Below, piece by piece: positions 26,486-34,195 of a DNA stretch of 64,000 nucleotides. Under the pieces are notes generated by a model, which ran no database searches, was not told the DNA's origin, and was given only the letters and a program-made list of their open reading frames with translations. The position numbers and the translations under genes are program-made. This DNA comes from VRUE01 sp963704505. GTDB taxonomy: Bacteria > Actinomycetota > Thermoleophilia > Solirubrobacterales > 70-9. The DNA is taken from assembly GCA_963704505.1 (NCBI GenBank), contig OY969912.1:1364001-1428000 (forward strand), given 5' to 3'. Each line of letters opens with the position of its first letter. Within the stretch, counting starts at the first letter, position 1.

Positions 26486-27577
26486 ATGCGGCACACAGGA
26501 TGGCGTTTGGCTCGCTCGCTTTTCATCGCGACCGGCCTTCTGATGGCATTTGCGGCGCCCACCATGGCGGCGGGCACCACCGAATATCCGAGCAGCGCGG
26601 CCTCGAGGACGTTCAACGGCGGGCTCGCGGGCTGGAACCAGTCGACGACGTTCGACGGGACCTGCATCCCGCCCTTGGTCTGCCCCGCCGCGACGAATTC
26701 CTACGTCGGCTCCGGCGATTCCGAAGGCAGCGGCTACATCACCTCCTCGTACTTCGGGGTCGCGGGTGTGGGCGGCATCGGCGGGACCACCACCGCCACC
26801 TGGGAAAGCCCCGCGTTCACCTATTCGGGTAACGGCGGCGGCGCTCCGGGCTCCCTGAGCCTGGCGATGTCCCGCCGCTCCGACGTCGGGCAGCTGCTGG
26901 CGATCGCCGGCAACTCGGCGGACTACGCGGTCAGCCTCGTCGACGTCAGCGAAGGCGGCAACACGGAGACGGTGATCGCGCCGACCACGCTCGGCGGTGC
27001 CGACTCGTGGACCACGGTCAGCGCCTCGGTCGGCGCCAGCCGACTCAACCTCGGCGACCAGTACAGGGTCCGGATCGAGTCGATCTACTCGACCGGGACC
27101 AGCGTCCTGGTCACCGGCTCGGCCGACTACGACAACGTCGCGCTGCGGGCTTCCGGATCCGGAAACGGCGGCGAAGGCGGTGGCGGAGGTGGCTCCGACG
27201 GCACGAACGGGAAGAACGGCAAGGGAGGACGCAACAGCCTGCGCTCCGCCCAGCTGCTCGCGATGTTCGGCTCCGGCCAGTCCAGCACCGCGGTGCTGGA
27301 CAAGGGCAAGCGCCTGTTGGTCAGGGTCAGCTGCCCGAAGCGGATCGGCGGCGCCTGCCGCGTCACCGCTCAGGGCCTGCTGAAGAAGCACAAGCCCGCC
27401 ACGAAGACCCGCACGGTGAAGGTGCCGAAGGGCAAGAGCCGGCAGGTCGTCCTGCAGGTCAAGCCTGCGTTCCGCGACAAGGTCGCCAAGCGCAAGCGCC
27501 TGCTGGTCAGCGAGAAGGTCCACGCCGGAACCACTTCGGCGACCCTCTACAAGGTCCGCAAGCTGATTCGTCGCTAG
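26486..27577 (+). CDS. Secreted protein of unknown function with Gly-rich linker and basic C-terminus
   Basis: A 363-aa protein with a GAAGGAGA ribosome site and a signal peptide at residues 1-28 (ends APTMAA). The mature N-terminal half, about residues 30-220, looks like a jelly-roll or carbohydrate-binding-like beta domain (RTFNGGLAGWNQS, YRVRIESIYSTGTSVLVTG, SADYDNVAL). A Gly/Asn/Lys-rich linker (GGEGGGGGGSDGTNGKNGKG) follows at about 230-250. A basic C-terminal beta domain with one Cys pair (VSCPKRIGGACRV) ends the protein. The domain order suggests an extracellular adhesive or wall-bound protein. I do not recognise the family. Confidence 0.75.
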   Translation: MRHTGWRLARSLFIATGLLMAFAAPTMAAGTTEYPSSAASRTFNGGLAGWNQSTTFDGTCIPPLVCPAATNSYVGSGDSEGSGYITSSYFGVAGVGGIGGTTTATWESPAFTYSGNGGGAPGSLSLAMSRRSDVGQLLAIAGNSADYAVSLVDVSEGGNTETVIAPTTLGGADSWTTVSASVGASRLNLGDQYRVRIESIYSTGTSVLVTGSADYDNVALRASGSGNGGEGGGGGGSDGTNGKNGKGGRNSLRSAQLLAMFGSGQSSTAVLDKGKRLLVRVSCPKRIGGACRVTAQGLLKKHKPATKTRTVKVPKGKSRQVVLQVKPAFRDKVAKRKRLLVSEKVHAGTTSATLYKVRKLIRR

Positions 27578-27591
27578 CCAGCCGCGAGGAC

Positions 27592-28809
27592 TCAGGCCTG
27601 GGCCGGCGCTTCGGCGGCCGGCCCAGGGCCGACCTCGCTCTCGTCACCCGTCGCATCGCGTCGCAGGTACAGGCCGACGAACGGGTAGACCAGGGTCGAG
27701 AGCATCGCCGCGCCGACCAGGCCGGCGGCGGTGGTCGTTTTCATATCGCCCGAGTCGATGGCGATCGTCGTGATCGCGACCACAAGGGGCAGCTCGGTAG
27801 CGGAATAGAAGGCGAGTGCAGCACGGTCGCGGGCGCCGAGAACCCCCCGGTAGAGCAGGATTGCCGGCGCCCCCCGCACGACCAGGAAGAGCCCGAAGAA
27901 CATCACCAGCTTCGCTATCGCTTCGGCCGAGCCGAGCGCGTCGAGGTTGAACTCGATGCCGCTGGTGATGAAGAAGAACGGGACGAAGAAGCCGAAGCCG
28001 ACCGCGGTCAGCTTCGACTCGAACACCTGCAGCTCGTGGCCGCGTAATGCGGCGCGGGTGATCATCCCGGCGACGAACCCTCCGAGCAGGACGTCGAGGC
28101 CGAGCTTGCTGGCCAGCAGAACGAGGCCAAAGACGAGGACGACGGTGATCCGCACGGCGAGCTGGCTGCTCGACTCGAACGATTTCTCGAGCGCCGGCCA
28201 GCCGCGCCAGGCGAGCCGCACCGAGGCCAGCGCGACCCCCAGCGCCAGGGCGATGAAGCCGACCAGGATCGCCGCCTCGCGAAAGGGGCTCTCGGTCGTG
28301 AGGACCAGCGTCACGAGCAGGATCGGCCCGAACTCACCGGCGCCGCCGGCGGCCAGCAGGTAGGTGCCGAAGCGGCTTTTCAGTTCGTTGTTGTCGCGCA
28401 GGATCGGGATCAGCGTGCCGATCGCCGTCGTCGCCATCGCCGAGCCGGTGTAGAGGAACGAGACGACGATCCCGGCTGCGGCAAGGGCACCGCCGATGCC
28501 GTAGGCGAGCGCCACCGACATCGCCCAGCCGATCGCGCCGAGCTTCATCGGCTTGCCTTTGATCCGTTCGAAATCGATCTCGTAGCCGGCGAAGTAGAAG
28601 AGCATCCCCAGCCCGAGGTTGGAGAAGAATTCGATGAAGTCGCTGCTGTGGGCGAGGCCGAGGACCTGGGGCCCGATCAGGATCCCCGCCATCAACTCGA
28701 GTACGACCACGGGCGGCGCCAGGCCCTTGGGGACGACGGCGACGGTGATCGAGGCGATTGCGGCGACCAGGACGATTGCGAAGAAAGAGCCTGTGTCGAC
28801 GTCGATCAA
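27592..28809 (-). CDS. Cation:proton antiporter, CPA2 (Kef/NapA-like) family
   Basis: A 405-aa membrane protein with 12-13 hydrophobic segments. Family features: the opening TM with PPVVVLELMAGILIGPQVLG, the GLGMLFYFAGYEIDF segment, and the alternating helices of the transport core (GSAMATTAIGTLIPIL, SATELPLVVAITTIAID). It lacks the C-terminal RCK/TrkA-N domain of Kef proteins and ends in a short acidic tail. It exchanges Na+ or K+ for protons; the ion cannot be told from sequence. The start is TTG (MIDVDTGSFF) with no ribosome site; a TAGGAT box 8 nt upstream suggests a nearly leaderless mRNA. Confidence 0.85.
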   Translation of the reverse strand: MIDVDTGSFFAIVLVAAIASITVAVVPKGLAPPVVVLELMAGILIGPQVLGLAHSSDFIEFFSNLGLGMLFYFAGYEIDFERIKGKPMKLGAIGWAMSVALAYGIGGALAAAGIVVSFLYTGSAMATTAIGTLIPILRDNNELKSRFGTYLLAAGGAGEFGPILLVTLVLTTESPFREAAILVGFIALALGVALASVRLAWRGWPALEKSFESSSQLAVRITVVLVFGLVLLASKLGLDVLLGGFVAGMITRAALRGHELQVFESKLTAVGFGFFVPFFFITSGIEFNLDALGSAEAIAKLVMFFGLFLVVRGAPAILLYRGVLGARDRAALAFYSATELPLVVAITTIAIDSGDMKTTTAAGLVGAAMLSTLVYPFVGLYLRRDATGDESEVGPGPAAEAPAQA

Positions 28810-28816
28810 GGGCCCT

Positions 28817-28840
28817 GATCCTATGTGAGCCGGTAGGATC
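28817..28840. promoter_or_regulatory. Mirrored -10 boxes for the SRP RNA and the antiporter
   Basis: A perfect 7-bp inverted repeat, GATCCTA at 28817 and TAGGATC at 28834, places a TAGGAT -10-like box on each strand. The rightward box would start the SRP RNA near 28846. The leftward one would start the antiporter mRNA near 28811, 2 nt before its TTG codon. Confidence 0.45.
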
Positions 28841-28847
28841 GAAAACG

Positions 28848-29066
28848 GACCGTGCTAGGCGGGGAATCAGCGGTGCCTTGTAACCCGCAATCCGCTCTAG
28901 CGGGGCCGAATCCCGTTCTGAGGGGCTGGCCTTCGGGGTCAGAACGCCGCAGGCGGCGTTGACGGCCGGGTCCTGCGCGACGTGGGCACGCGAATCAGGT
29001 CAGGTCCGGAAGGAAGCAGCCTTAAGCGGATGCCGCGGGTGCCGCAGGCGAGCCCGGCCCGAGCCA
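28848..29066 (+). ncRNA. ffs: Signal recognition particle RNA, large type with Alu domain
   Basis: The SRP S-domain signature AGGTCCGGAAGGAAGCAGCC lies at 29002-29021, preceded by GGGTCCTGCGCGAC, as in bacterial SRP RNAs. Upstream, 28872-28913 matches the Alu-domain part of the Bacillus scRNA (GGTGCC, then GCAATCCGCTCTAG, then GGGCCGAATCCC). So this is the long form of about 220 nt, not the 4.5S form. The RNA binds Ffh and directs membrane-protein translation to the Sec translocon. The ends are approximate: the 5' end is placed from the TAGGAT box and the 3' end from closure of the long stem (TGCCGCAGGCGAG region). Confidence 0.88.
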
Positions 29067-29130
29067 AATGCGACGGAAACGCCCGGGGACTTCGTTTCGA
29101 CGGACGGGGCGCACGGTCCATTTTCTTCAG

Positions 29131-29179
29131 GTTCAGGTCGCATTTGGTCCCGCATACCGGGAACAAGTGCGACCTGAAC
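29131..29179. repeat. REP-like hairpin repeat, copy 1
   Basis: A 49-nt hairpin with outer arms GTTCAGGTCGC and GCGACCTGAAC (11 bp, perfect) and an inner TCCCG/CGGGA stem. Copy 2 at 63807-63855 has the same length, arm sequence and core. It lies between the SRP RNA and the converging ABC permease gene, so it could also help end transcription. Confidence 0.6.
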
Positions 29180-29207
29180 GATCGAGGTGAGCGACCGCCG
29201 ATCGATG

Positions 29208-30026
29208 TCAGTCGACGAGGCGCTTCGTCATCCGGCTGACGGCGATCCGCCACATCAGCAGGGCGAAACCGACCAGGAAGGCGAAGCGGGCGATGTCGAC
29301 GGCCTCGAAGCCGAAGGCACCGCCGCGGACCAGTTCCACCAGCTGGTGCAGCGGGTTGACCTGGGCGAGGACCTGGAAGCCCTTGGGCAGGCCTTCGATC
29401 GGGAAGAAGGTGCCGGCGACGAGGAAGAGCGGCGTGACGAAGAGCGCGGTGACGTAGTTGAACTGATCGATCTTGGCGACCGTCGCCGCCGTGGCGACGC
29501 CGAAGCCGGCGAAGCCGAGCGCGGTGACGAAGCAGAAGAGCGGGACCAGCAGCATCCCCCAGGCAGGATCAAGTCCGAAGGCCATCGTCACCAGCAGCGG
29601 CACGCAGCCGTAGAGGCCGGAGCGGATCGCGATCCAGAGGATCTCCGCGGTGACCAGCTCCTCGACGTCGACCGGCGCGGCGAGGATCGCTTCGTAGGTG
29701 TTCTGGAAGCGGTGCTTGACGAAGGTGCCGAACATCGCCGGTAGGGCGCTGGAGAAGATCACCGCCGTCGCCACCATCCCGGTGCCGACGAACTGGATGT
29801 AGGGGACGCCGTTGACTTCGTCGACCAGGGTCGCGCTGAGGCCGAGGCCGAAGGCGAGCAGGTAGACCAGCGGTTCGAGCACGCTGGAGAAGGTCGTCCC
29901 CTTCCAGTAAGTGCGGAAGTTGGCCAGCTCGCGGCTCATCACGCCGAACACCGCCGCCGGTTCGAGCCGCCGCATCCGCGGCCTCCGCTCGACCGCACCC
30001 GGCTCGACCCGCGCCGCCTCCATCAC
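29208..30026 (-). CDS. ABC-2 type transporter permease (DrrB-like)
   Basis: A 272-aa membrane protein with six predicted TM segments and the ABC-2 signature region (FVTPLFLVAGTFFPIEGLPK, then VNPLHQLVELVR). N-terminal FGVMSRELANFRTYWKGTTF and the YLLAFGLGLSATL helix match DrrB/NodJ-type permeases. It overlaps the ATPase gene by 4 nt (ATGA), so the two form one exporter; DrrAB-type systems expel drugs, lipids or glycolipids. The cargo here is unknown. Confidence 0.88.
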   Translation of the reverse strand: MMEAARVEPGAVERRPRMRRLEPAAVFGVMSRELANFRTYWKGTTFSSVLEPLVYLLAFGLGLSATLVDEVNGVPYIQFVGTGMVATAVIFSSALPAMFGTFVKHRFQNTYEAILAAPVDVEELVTAEILWIAIRSGLYGCVPLLVTMAFGLDPAWGMLLVPLFCFVTALGFAGFGVATAATVAKIDQFNYVTALFVTPLFLVAGTFFPIEGLPKGFQVLAQVNPLHQLVELVRGGAFGFEAVDIARFAFLVGFALLMWRIAVSRMTKRLVD

Positions 30027-30913
30027 TCCGCCGCCTCGCCGGTGAGCAGCACGAAGACGTCCTCGAGCGTCGCCGCGCGGGTGACGGCCTCCTCGGGGAT
30101 CCGCCCGCGCTCGGCCCGCTCCGAGCCGACGATCGCCACCGCCGGGCCGGCGGCGCGGACCGCGAGCCCGATCTCCTCGGCGTCGGCGCGAACTTCGGCG
30201 AGGCGCTCGGGCGGCCCGTAGACCTCGGCGGTCTCGGTTCCGGCGTGCTCGGCGACCAGCTTCGAGGGCTTGTCGCGGGCGATCACCTTGCCCGCCGCCA
30301 TCACCGCGACCTCGTCGGCGAGTCGCTCCGCCTCCTCGATGTAGTGAGTCGACATCAGGATCGTCTTGCCTTCGGTTCGAAGGCGCTCGATCAGGGTCCA
30401 GAGCTCGGTGCGGATCTGCGGGTCGAGGCCGACCGTCGGCTCGTCGAGCAGGACCAGCTGCGGGTCGTGGACGAGGCCGCGGGCGAGCAGGAGGCGCCGT
30501 CGCATCCCGCCCGAGAGCTCGTCGACGGCGTCCTTGCGGCGGTCGCGGAGGCGGGCGAGGTCGAGCGCCCGGTCGACCGCGGCCCCGACGTCATCGACGC
30601 GGTAGAGGCGGGCGAAGACGGCGAGGTTGTCCTCGACCGTGACGTCGATATCGAGGTTGTCGAGCTGGGGGACGACCCCCATCATCGCCCGCGCCGACTT
30701 CGATTCCGCCGGGAGCTCGTGGTCGAGCACGCGCAGCTTGCCCGAGTCGGCAATCGCCTGGCCGGTGAGCAGGCGCATGGTCGTCGACTTGCCGGCGCCG
30801 TTGGGACCGAGCAGGCCGAGGCAGATCCCGGTCGGGACGTCGAGGTCGAGGCCGTCGACGGCCCGGATCGGTCCGAAGCTCTTGACGACACCCTCGAGTT
30901 CGATCGCGGCCAT
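30023..30913 (-). CDS. ABC transporter ATP-binding protein (DrrA-like)
   Basis: 296 aa from the ATG that begins MAAIELEGVVKSFG; the open frame runs further upstream but is Arg/Ser-rich and overlaps the previous gene. Walker A LLGPNGAGKSTT is near residue 42, the Q-loop near 90 (VVPQLDNLD), the signature LSGGMRRRLLLARGL near 143, Walker B LVLLDEPTVGLD near 163 and the switch His in STHYIEEAE near 196. The extra C-terminal domain of about 70 residues is typical of DrrA proteins. It energises the permease encoded immediately downstream. Confidence 0.9.
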   Translation of the reverse strand: MAAIELEGVVKSFGPIRAVDGLDLDVPTGICLGLLGPNGAGKSTTMRLLTGQAIADSGKLRVLDHELPAESKSARAMMGVVPQLDNLDIDVTVEDNLAVFARLYRVDDVGAAVDRALDLARLRDRRKDAVDELSGGMRRRLLLARGLVHDPQLVLLDEPTVGLDPQIRTELWTLIERLRTEGKTILMSTHYIEEAERLADEVAVMAAGKVIARDKPSKLVAEHAGTETAEVYGPPERLAEVRADAEEIGLAVRAAGPAVAIVGSERAERGRIPEEAVTRAATLEDVFVLLTGEAAE

Positions 30914-30923
30914 CAGCCGATTC

Positions 30924-32372
30924 TCACGAACCGGGCGTCTCGGCGGCGCTCTCGGTGAATTCGCGCTCCAGCTTCCGTGACTTCTCGATGTCGAAGATGC
31001 TGAGCGTGACCGCGACCACCACAGTGCGCAGGGTCGAGACCGCAAGCAGGCGCCGGTCGGCGGGCAGCCGGGCCGCCGTCCCGGGCAGGAAGAGCTCGGC
31101 GACGACGGGGATCTCATCGGCGGCGGCGTGGAGCACGTGCAGGGTCGAGAGCGTCACCTCGGCGTCGGAGATGCGGCTGTTGAAGGTCGTCGGGCTCGGG
31201 GTCACGAGGACGACGTCCGGCGCGGCGGCCTCGAGCGCGGCGGCCAGGCCCTGCGGGTCGGTCGGGCTGGCCTGGACGAACTCGATTTCGACTCCGTAGC
31301 GCTCGTGGGACCCGAGGTAGGCGTCGAAGGCCTGGCGCTCGGCGAGGACGGTGAGCTCGAAGTGCTCGGCCCCGGTCAGCGAGAGGTCCTCGAGCAGGGC
31401 CGGAGCGTTGAAGCCGCAGCCGACCATCGCCAGGCGCAGCCGTCTGCCGTCGCCTCGCGCCTTGGACCAGGCGGAGTCGATCAGCTCCCTGAAGACGGAG
31501 ATCGGCGGGGACCCCTCCGGGAGGCCGCCGGGGATCCTCTCCAGCGAGTGCGGCTCGGTCAGCGCCAGGCGCAGGACGGCGCCGACGGTGCGGTCGCCGA
31601 CGATCGCGTCCCAATCCGGGGGGAATAGCTCCCAGGCGGCGTCGACGTTGCGGCCGCGCCGAAAGAGGAGGCGCACCGCGGGGGCGGTGTCCTGCTCGCG
31701 CAGGTAGTCGAGCAGCGCCAGGCCGCTCTGGGTCACTTCGACGTCGGCCGCCTCGGCGCCGATCGGGTCCCTGGAGGAGGACATCAACAGGACGGTCCGG
31801 GCGTCATGGGCGGCGGCCAGCTCGAACCCCGAATCGCCGGCCGTGTCTCCAAAAACGAGGTCGAAGCGCTGTCCGCTCGTGGCGTCCTCCAGTTCCGAGC
31901 GCAGCTGGGCCCGCGAGTCCCGGGCCGCCTCCGGCGCGAGGACGACGATGTGCTGCTCCTTGCCTTCGGCGTGCAGCGTCTCGGCGGCCGAGCGCGCGGC
32001 GATCGGGACCAGACCCGAGCCGCCGACGATCAGCAGATGGTTGCGAGCGCGAAGCGGACGGTCGGTCTGGCCGAGCCGCTGCAGCGAGTTGCTCATCACG
32101 TCGGCGATCACGGTGAAGAGGACGCCGACCAGCAGCACGAGGCCGGCGATCACCTGGACTACCCCGATCGCGCGCTGTGCGGTGCCCTCGTCGTCCTGGA
32201 GGCTGGAGGGGTCGAGCAGGTGGAGGATCGCCGACCAGAGCGCCGCGCCATAGCTGGGGAACTCGTCGAAGGCGAAGTGGCCGAGCGCGGCGGTGCCCAG
32301 CACGACGATCGCGATCGTCGTCGCCAGCAGCGTCAGCCTTCCGCGCGTCGTTTCGGCGGCTCTCCTCAACAT
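30924..32372 (-). CDS. CASTOR/POLLUX-type ion channel with RCK-like domains
   Basis: A 482-aa protein. TM helix at residues 11-33 (RLTLLATTIAIVVLGTAALGHF), a pore-loop-like stretch (ALWSAILHLLDPSSL) and a second TM near 70-92 (VIAGLVLLVGVLFTVIADVM) precede two Rossmann-like RCK modules (LLIVGGSGLVPIAARSA, then RLAMVGCGFNAPALLEDL). This layout is that of CASTOR/POLLUX/SYM8 nuclear-envelope channels and their bacterial homologues, which pass cations under ligand control. It ends 10 nt before the DrrA-like gene, so channel and exporter may be co-transcribed. Ligand and ion are unknown. Confidence 0.82.
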   Translation of the reverse strand: MLRRAAETTRGRLTLLATTIAIVVLGTAALGHFAFDEFPSYGAALWSAILHLLDPSSLQDDEGTAQRAIGVVQVIAGLVLLVGVLFTVIADVMSNSLQRLGQTDRPLRARNHLLIVGGSGLVPIAARSAAETLHAEGKEQHIVVLAPEAARDSRAQLRSELEDATSGQRFDLVFGDTAGDSGFELAAAHDARTVLLMSSSRDPIGAEAADVEVTQSGLALLDYLREQDTAPAVRLLFRRGRNVDAAWELFPPDWDAIVGDRTVGAVLRLALTEPHSLERIPGGLPEGSPPISVFRELIDSAWSKARGDGRRLRLAMVGCGFNAPALLEDLSLTGAEHFELTVLAERQAFDAYLGSHERYGVEIEFVQASPTDPQGLAAALEAAAPDVVLVTPSPTTFNSRISDAEVTLSTLHVLHAAADEIPVVAELFLPGTAARLPADRRLLAVSTLRTVVVAVTLSIFDIEKSRKLEREFTESAAETPGS

Positions 32373-32428
32373 GGCGACAAGCCTAGGGGCCGGGCACCTG
32401 GCGCGACGACGCGTGGGAGACTTGCGCG

Positions 32429-33208
32429 GTGCTCGACGAGCGCTGGATCAAGTCCCTGCACGTGGAGGCGCTGCGGCAGGACGAGCTGCACGCGGAGCGG
32501 GAGCCGCACGTCCTCTTCCAGGCCTCGACGATCGGGGCGCTCCTCGACGGCGCATACGACGGCGACCTCAGCTTCGGCGAGCTCGCCGAGCACGGCGACC
32601 TTGGCCTGGGCACGCTGAACGGGCTCGATGGCGAGATGATCGCCCTCGACGGGGAGTTCTTCCGGGCAGACGTCGACGGGCGGATACGGCGGGTGGGGGA
32701 GGAGGAGCGCACTCCGTTCGCGGTGGTCACCCGCTTTACGCCGACGGTCGAGGAGACCCTGGAGGGCCCGCTCTCCCACGCCGATCTGCTCAGCCGGCTC
32801 GACCGGCTGACCGGCGAGGGCGCCTCCTCCTGCGCGGTCCGCCTCGACGGCGAGTTCGAGTCGGTGCGAGCCCGCTCGGTTCCGCGTCAGAGCCCGCCGT
32901 ACCGGCCGCTGACCGAGGTCGTCGCCGATCAGCACGTCTTCGAGCTGAGCGCCACACGCGGGACGATGCTCGGCTTTCGCTTTCCCGCCTACGTCGAGGG
33001 GATCGAGGTGGCCGGCTACCACCTCCACTACATCAGCGAGGACCGCAGCCGCGGCGGCCACGTGCTCGATTCACAAGCCCTGAGCCTGCGCGCCCGGATC
33101 GATCCGTCCGACGACCTCCACGTCGAGCTGCCCCCGGCGGTGAGCCTGGTCGACCCGGATCTCTCCGCCGAGGCCCACGCGGCCGTGGTCAGCGTCGAGG
33201 GCGGCTAG
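32429..33208 (+). CDS. budA: Alpha-acetolactate decarboxylase
   Basis: A 259-aa enzyme converting (S)-2-acetolactate to (R)-acetoin, with a zinc ion held by three His. The family motifs are clear: LFQASTIGALLDGAYDGD, GTLNGLDGEMIALDG, and GFRFPAYVEGIEVAGYHLHY followed by ISEDRSRGGHVLD, which carries the metal-binding histidines and the catalytic Glu/Arg neighbourhood. The start is GTG. It stands alone: no acetolactate synthase is adjacent, so it may regulate branched-chain amino acid flux or make acetoin from spilled acetolactate. Confidence 0.92.
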   Translation: MLDERWIKSLHVEALRQDELHAEREPHVLFQASTIGALLDGAYDGDLSFGELAEHGDLGLGTLNGLDGEMIALDGEFFRADVDGRIRRVGEEERTPFAVVTRFTPTVEETLEGPLSHADLLSRLDRLTGEGASSCAVRLDGEFESVRARSVPRQSPPYRPLTEVVADQHVFELSATRGTMLGFRFPAYVEGIEVAGYHLHYISEDRSRGGHVLDSQALSLRARIDPSDDLHVELPPAVSLVDPDLSAEAHAAVVSVEGG

Positions 33209-33211
33209 GCC

Positions 33212-34162
33212 CTAGCTCTCGGAGCGGCAGCCGCCGATGATCGCGCGGTAGCGATCGTTTTCGAAGGCGAGCCGGTAGGCGTCTTCGCGCGAGAGTCGGT
33301 GGGATGCTTCGATCACGCAGTCCGCCGCCGCGGGCTCCAGATATTCGTGGGCGAGGAGTTCGCGGCGCATGAAGTCGAAGGGGGCGGCCGGATCGCATGC
33401 CAGGACGAGCCGGCTGTACTTGGCGATGTTTTCCTGGGTCGCGCCGACCTCGGAGTCGGATGCATCGCGCAGGTGACGACGGGCGCAGGAGACAGCTCGG
33501 CCCGGTGAGTCGATCCGGGCCGCGCCGATCGTCGCCAGGATCTCTTCTTCGACCTTGCCGCGGCCGCAGGCGACGCCGATCGCGACGAACGGGTTGGGCG
33601 GCCGGTGGAGGAGGGTGTGCTCGATCGCCGCGGTCGAAAGCGTCTTTTCGCGGCCGAGGACGCAGCTGACCGCGGCCGCCGGCCAGCCCGCCGCGAGGTA
33701 GGTGCGCGGCAGGGCTCTCCGGTACGCCGGGCGATCGAGGTCGACCGAGAGCAGGCGGTCGAGGCGCCAGTCTCCGCCGACCTTGCGCAGCCCGACGGCG
33801 AGGCGGCTGCCGTCGAGGGCGCCGCCGATCAAGGTCAGATGGGCGGTCGCCCGATCTCCGTCCACCTTCAGGCCATGGATCTCGATCGAGCTTGCCGGTT
33901 CGCTGTTTTCGACGCTGACGCGGCAGTGGCTGTCGGCGTAGATCGACGGAGCGCCGGTGACCTGGCGAAGGTAGCGATCGGTCTGGAGCTCCACGCAGAC
34001 CTCGGGGTCGCCGCTGGTCTCCGCATAGCGCAGGGTCTTTTCCACCTGCTCGGTGTCACTCGGGCGATTCAGCTCCCGGACCCCCCAACGCACGAGCCCG
34101 GCCAGCGCCAGCACCCCGAGGGCGATCAAGACCCACTTGCCGATAAGGCGGATGACTCTCAT
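33212..34162 (-). CDS. Membrane-anchored protein of unknown function
   Basis: A 316-aa protein with one N-terminal TM helix at residues 8-27 (GKWVLIALGVLALAGLVRW). Residues 38-125 resemble a small lipoprotein-like fold with one disulfide-capable pair (EVCVELQTDRYLRQV, SHCRVSV) followed by a beta sheet (GDRATAHLTLIGG). The rest is helical with several cysteines (SCVLGRE, VACGRG, SCARRHL, ACDPAA, DCVIE). It is the last gene of a leftward pair with the GT-C-like protein (33-nt gap). I do not recognise the family. Confidence 0.65.
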   Translation of the reverse strand: MRVIRLIGKWVLIALGVLALAGLVRWGVRELNRPSDTEQVEKTLRYAETSGDPEVCVELQTDRYLRQVTGAPSIYADSHCRVSVENSEPASSIEIHGLKVDGDRATAHLTLIGGALDGSRLAVGLRKVGGDWRLDRLLSVDLDRPAYRRALPRTYLAAGWPAAAVSCVLGREKTLSTAAIEHTLLHRPPNPFVAIGVACGRGKVEEEILATIGAARIDSPGRAVSCARRHLRDASDSEVGATQENIAKYSRLVLACDPAAPFDFMRRELLAHEYLEPAAADCVIEASHRLSREDAYRLAFENDRYRAIIGGCRSES

Positions 34163-34195
34163 CAGGGAAAGGATCGGCTCTCGGGGCAGATTCTT

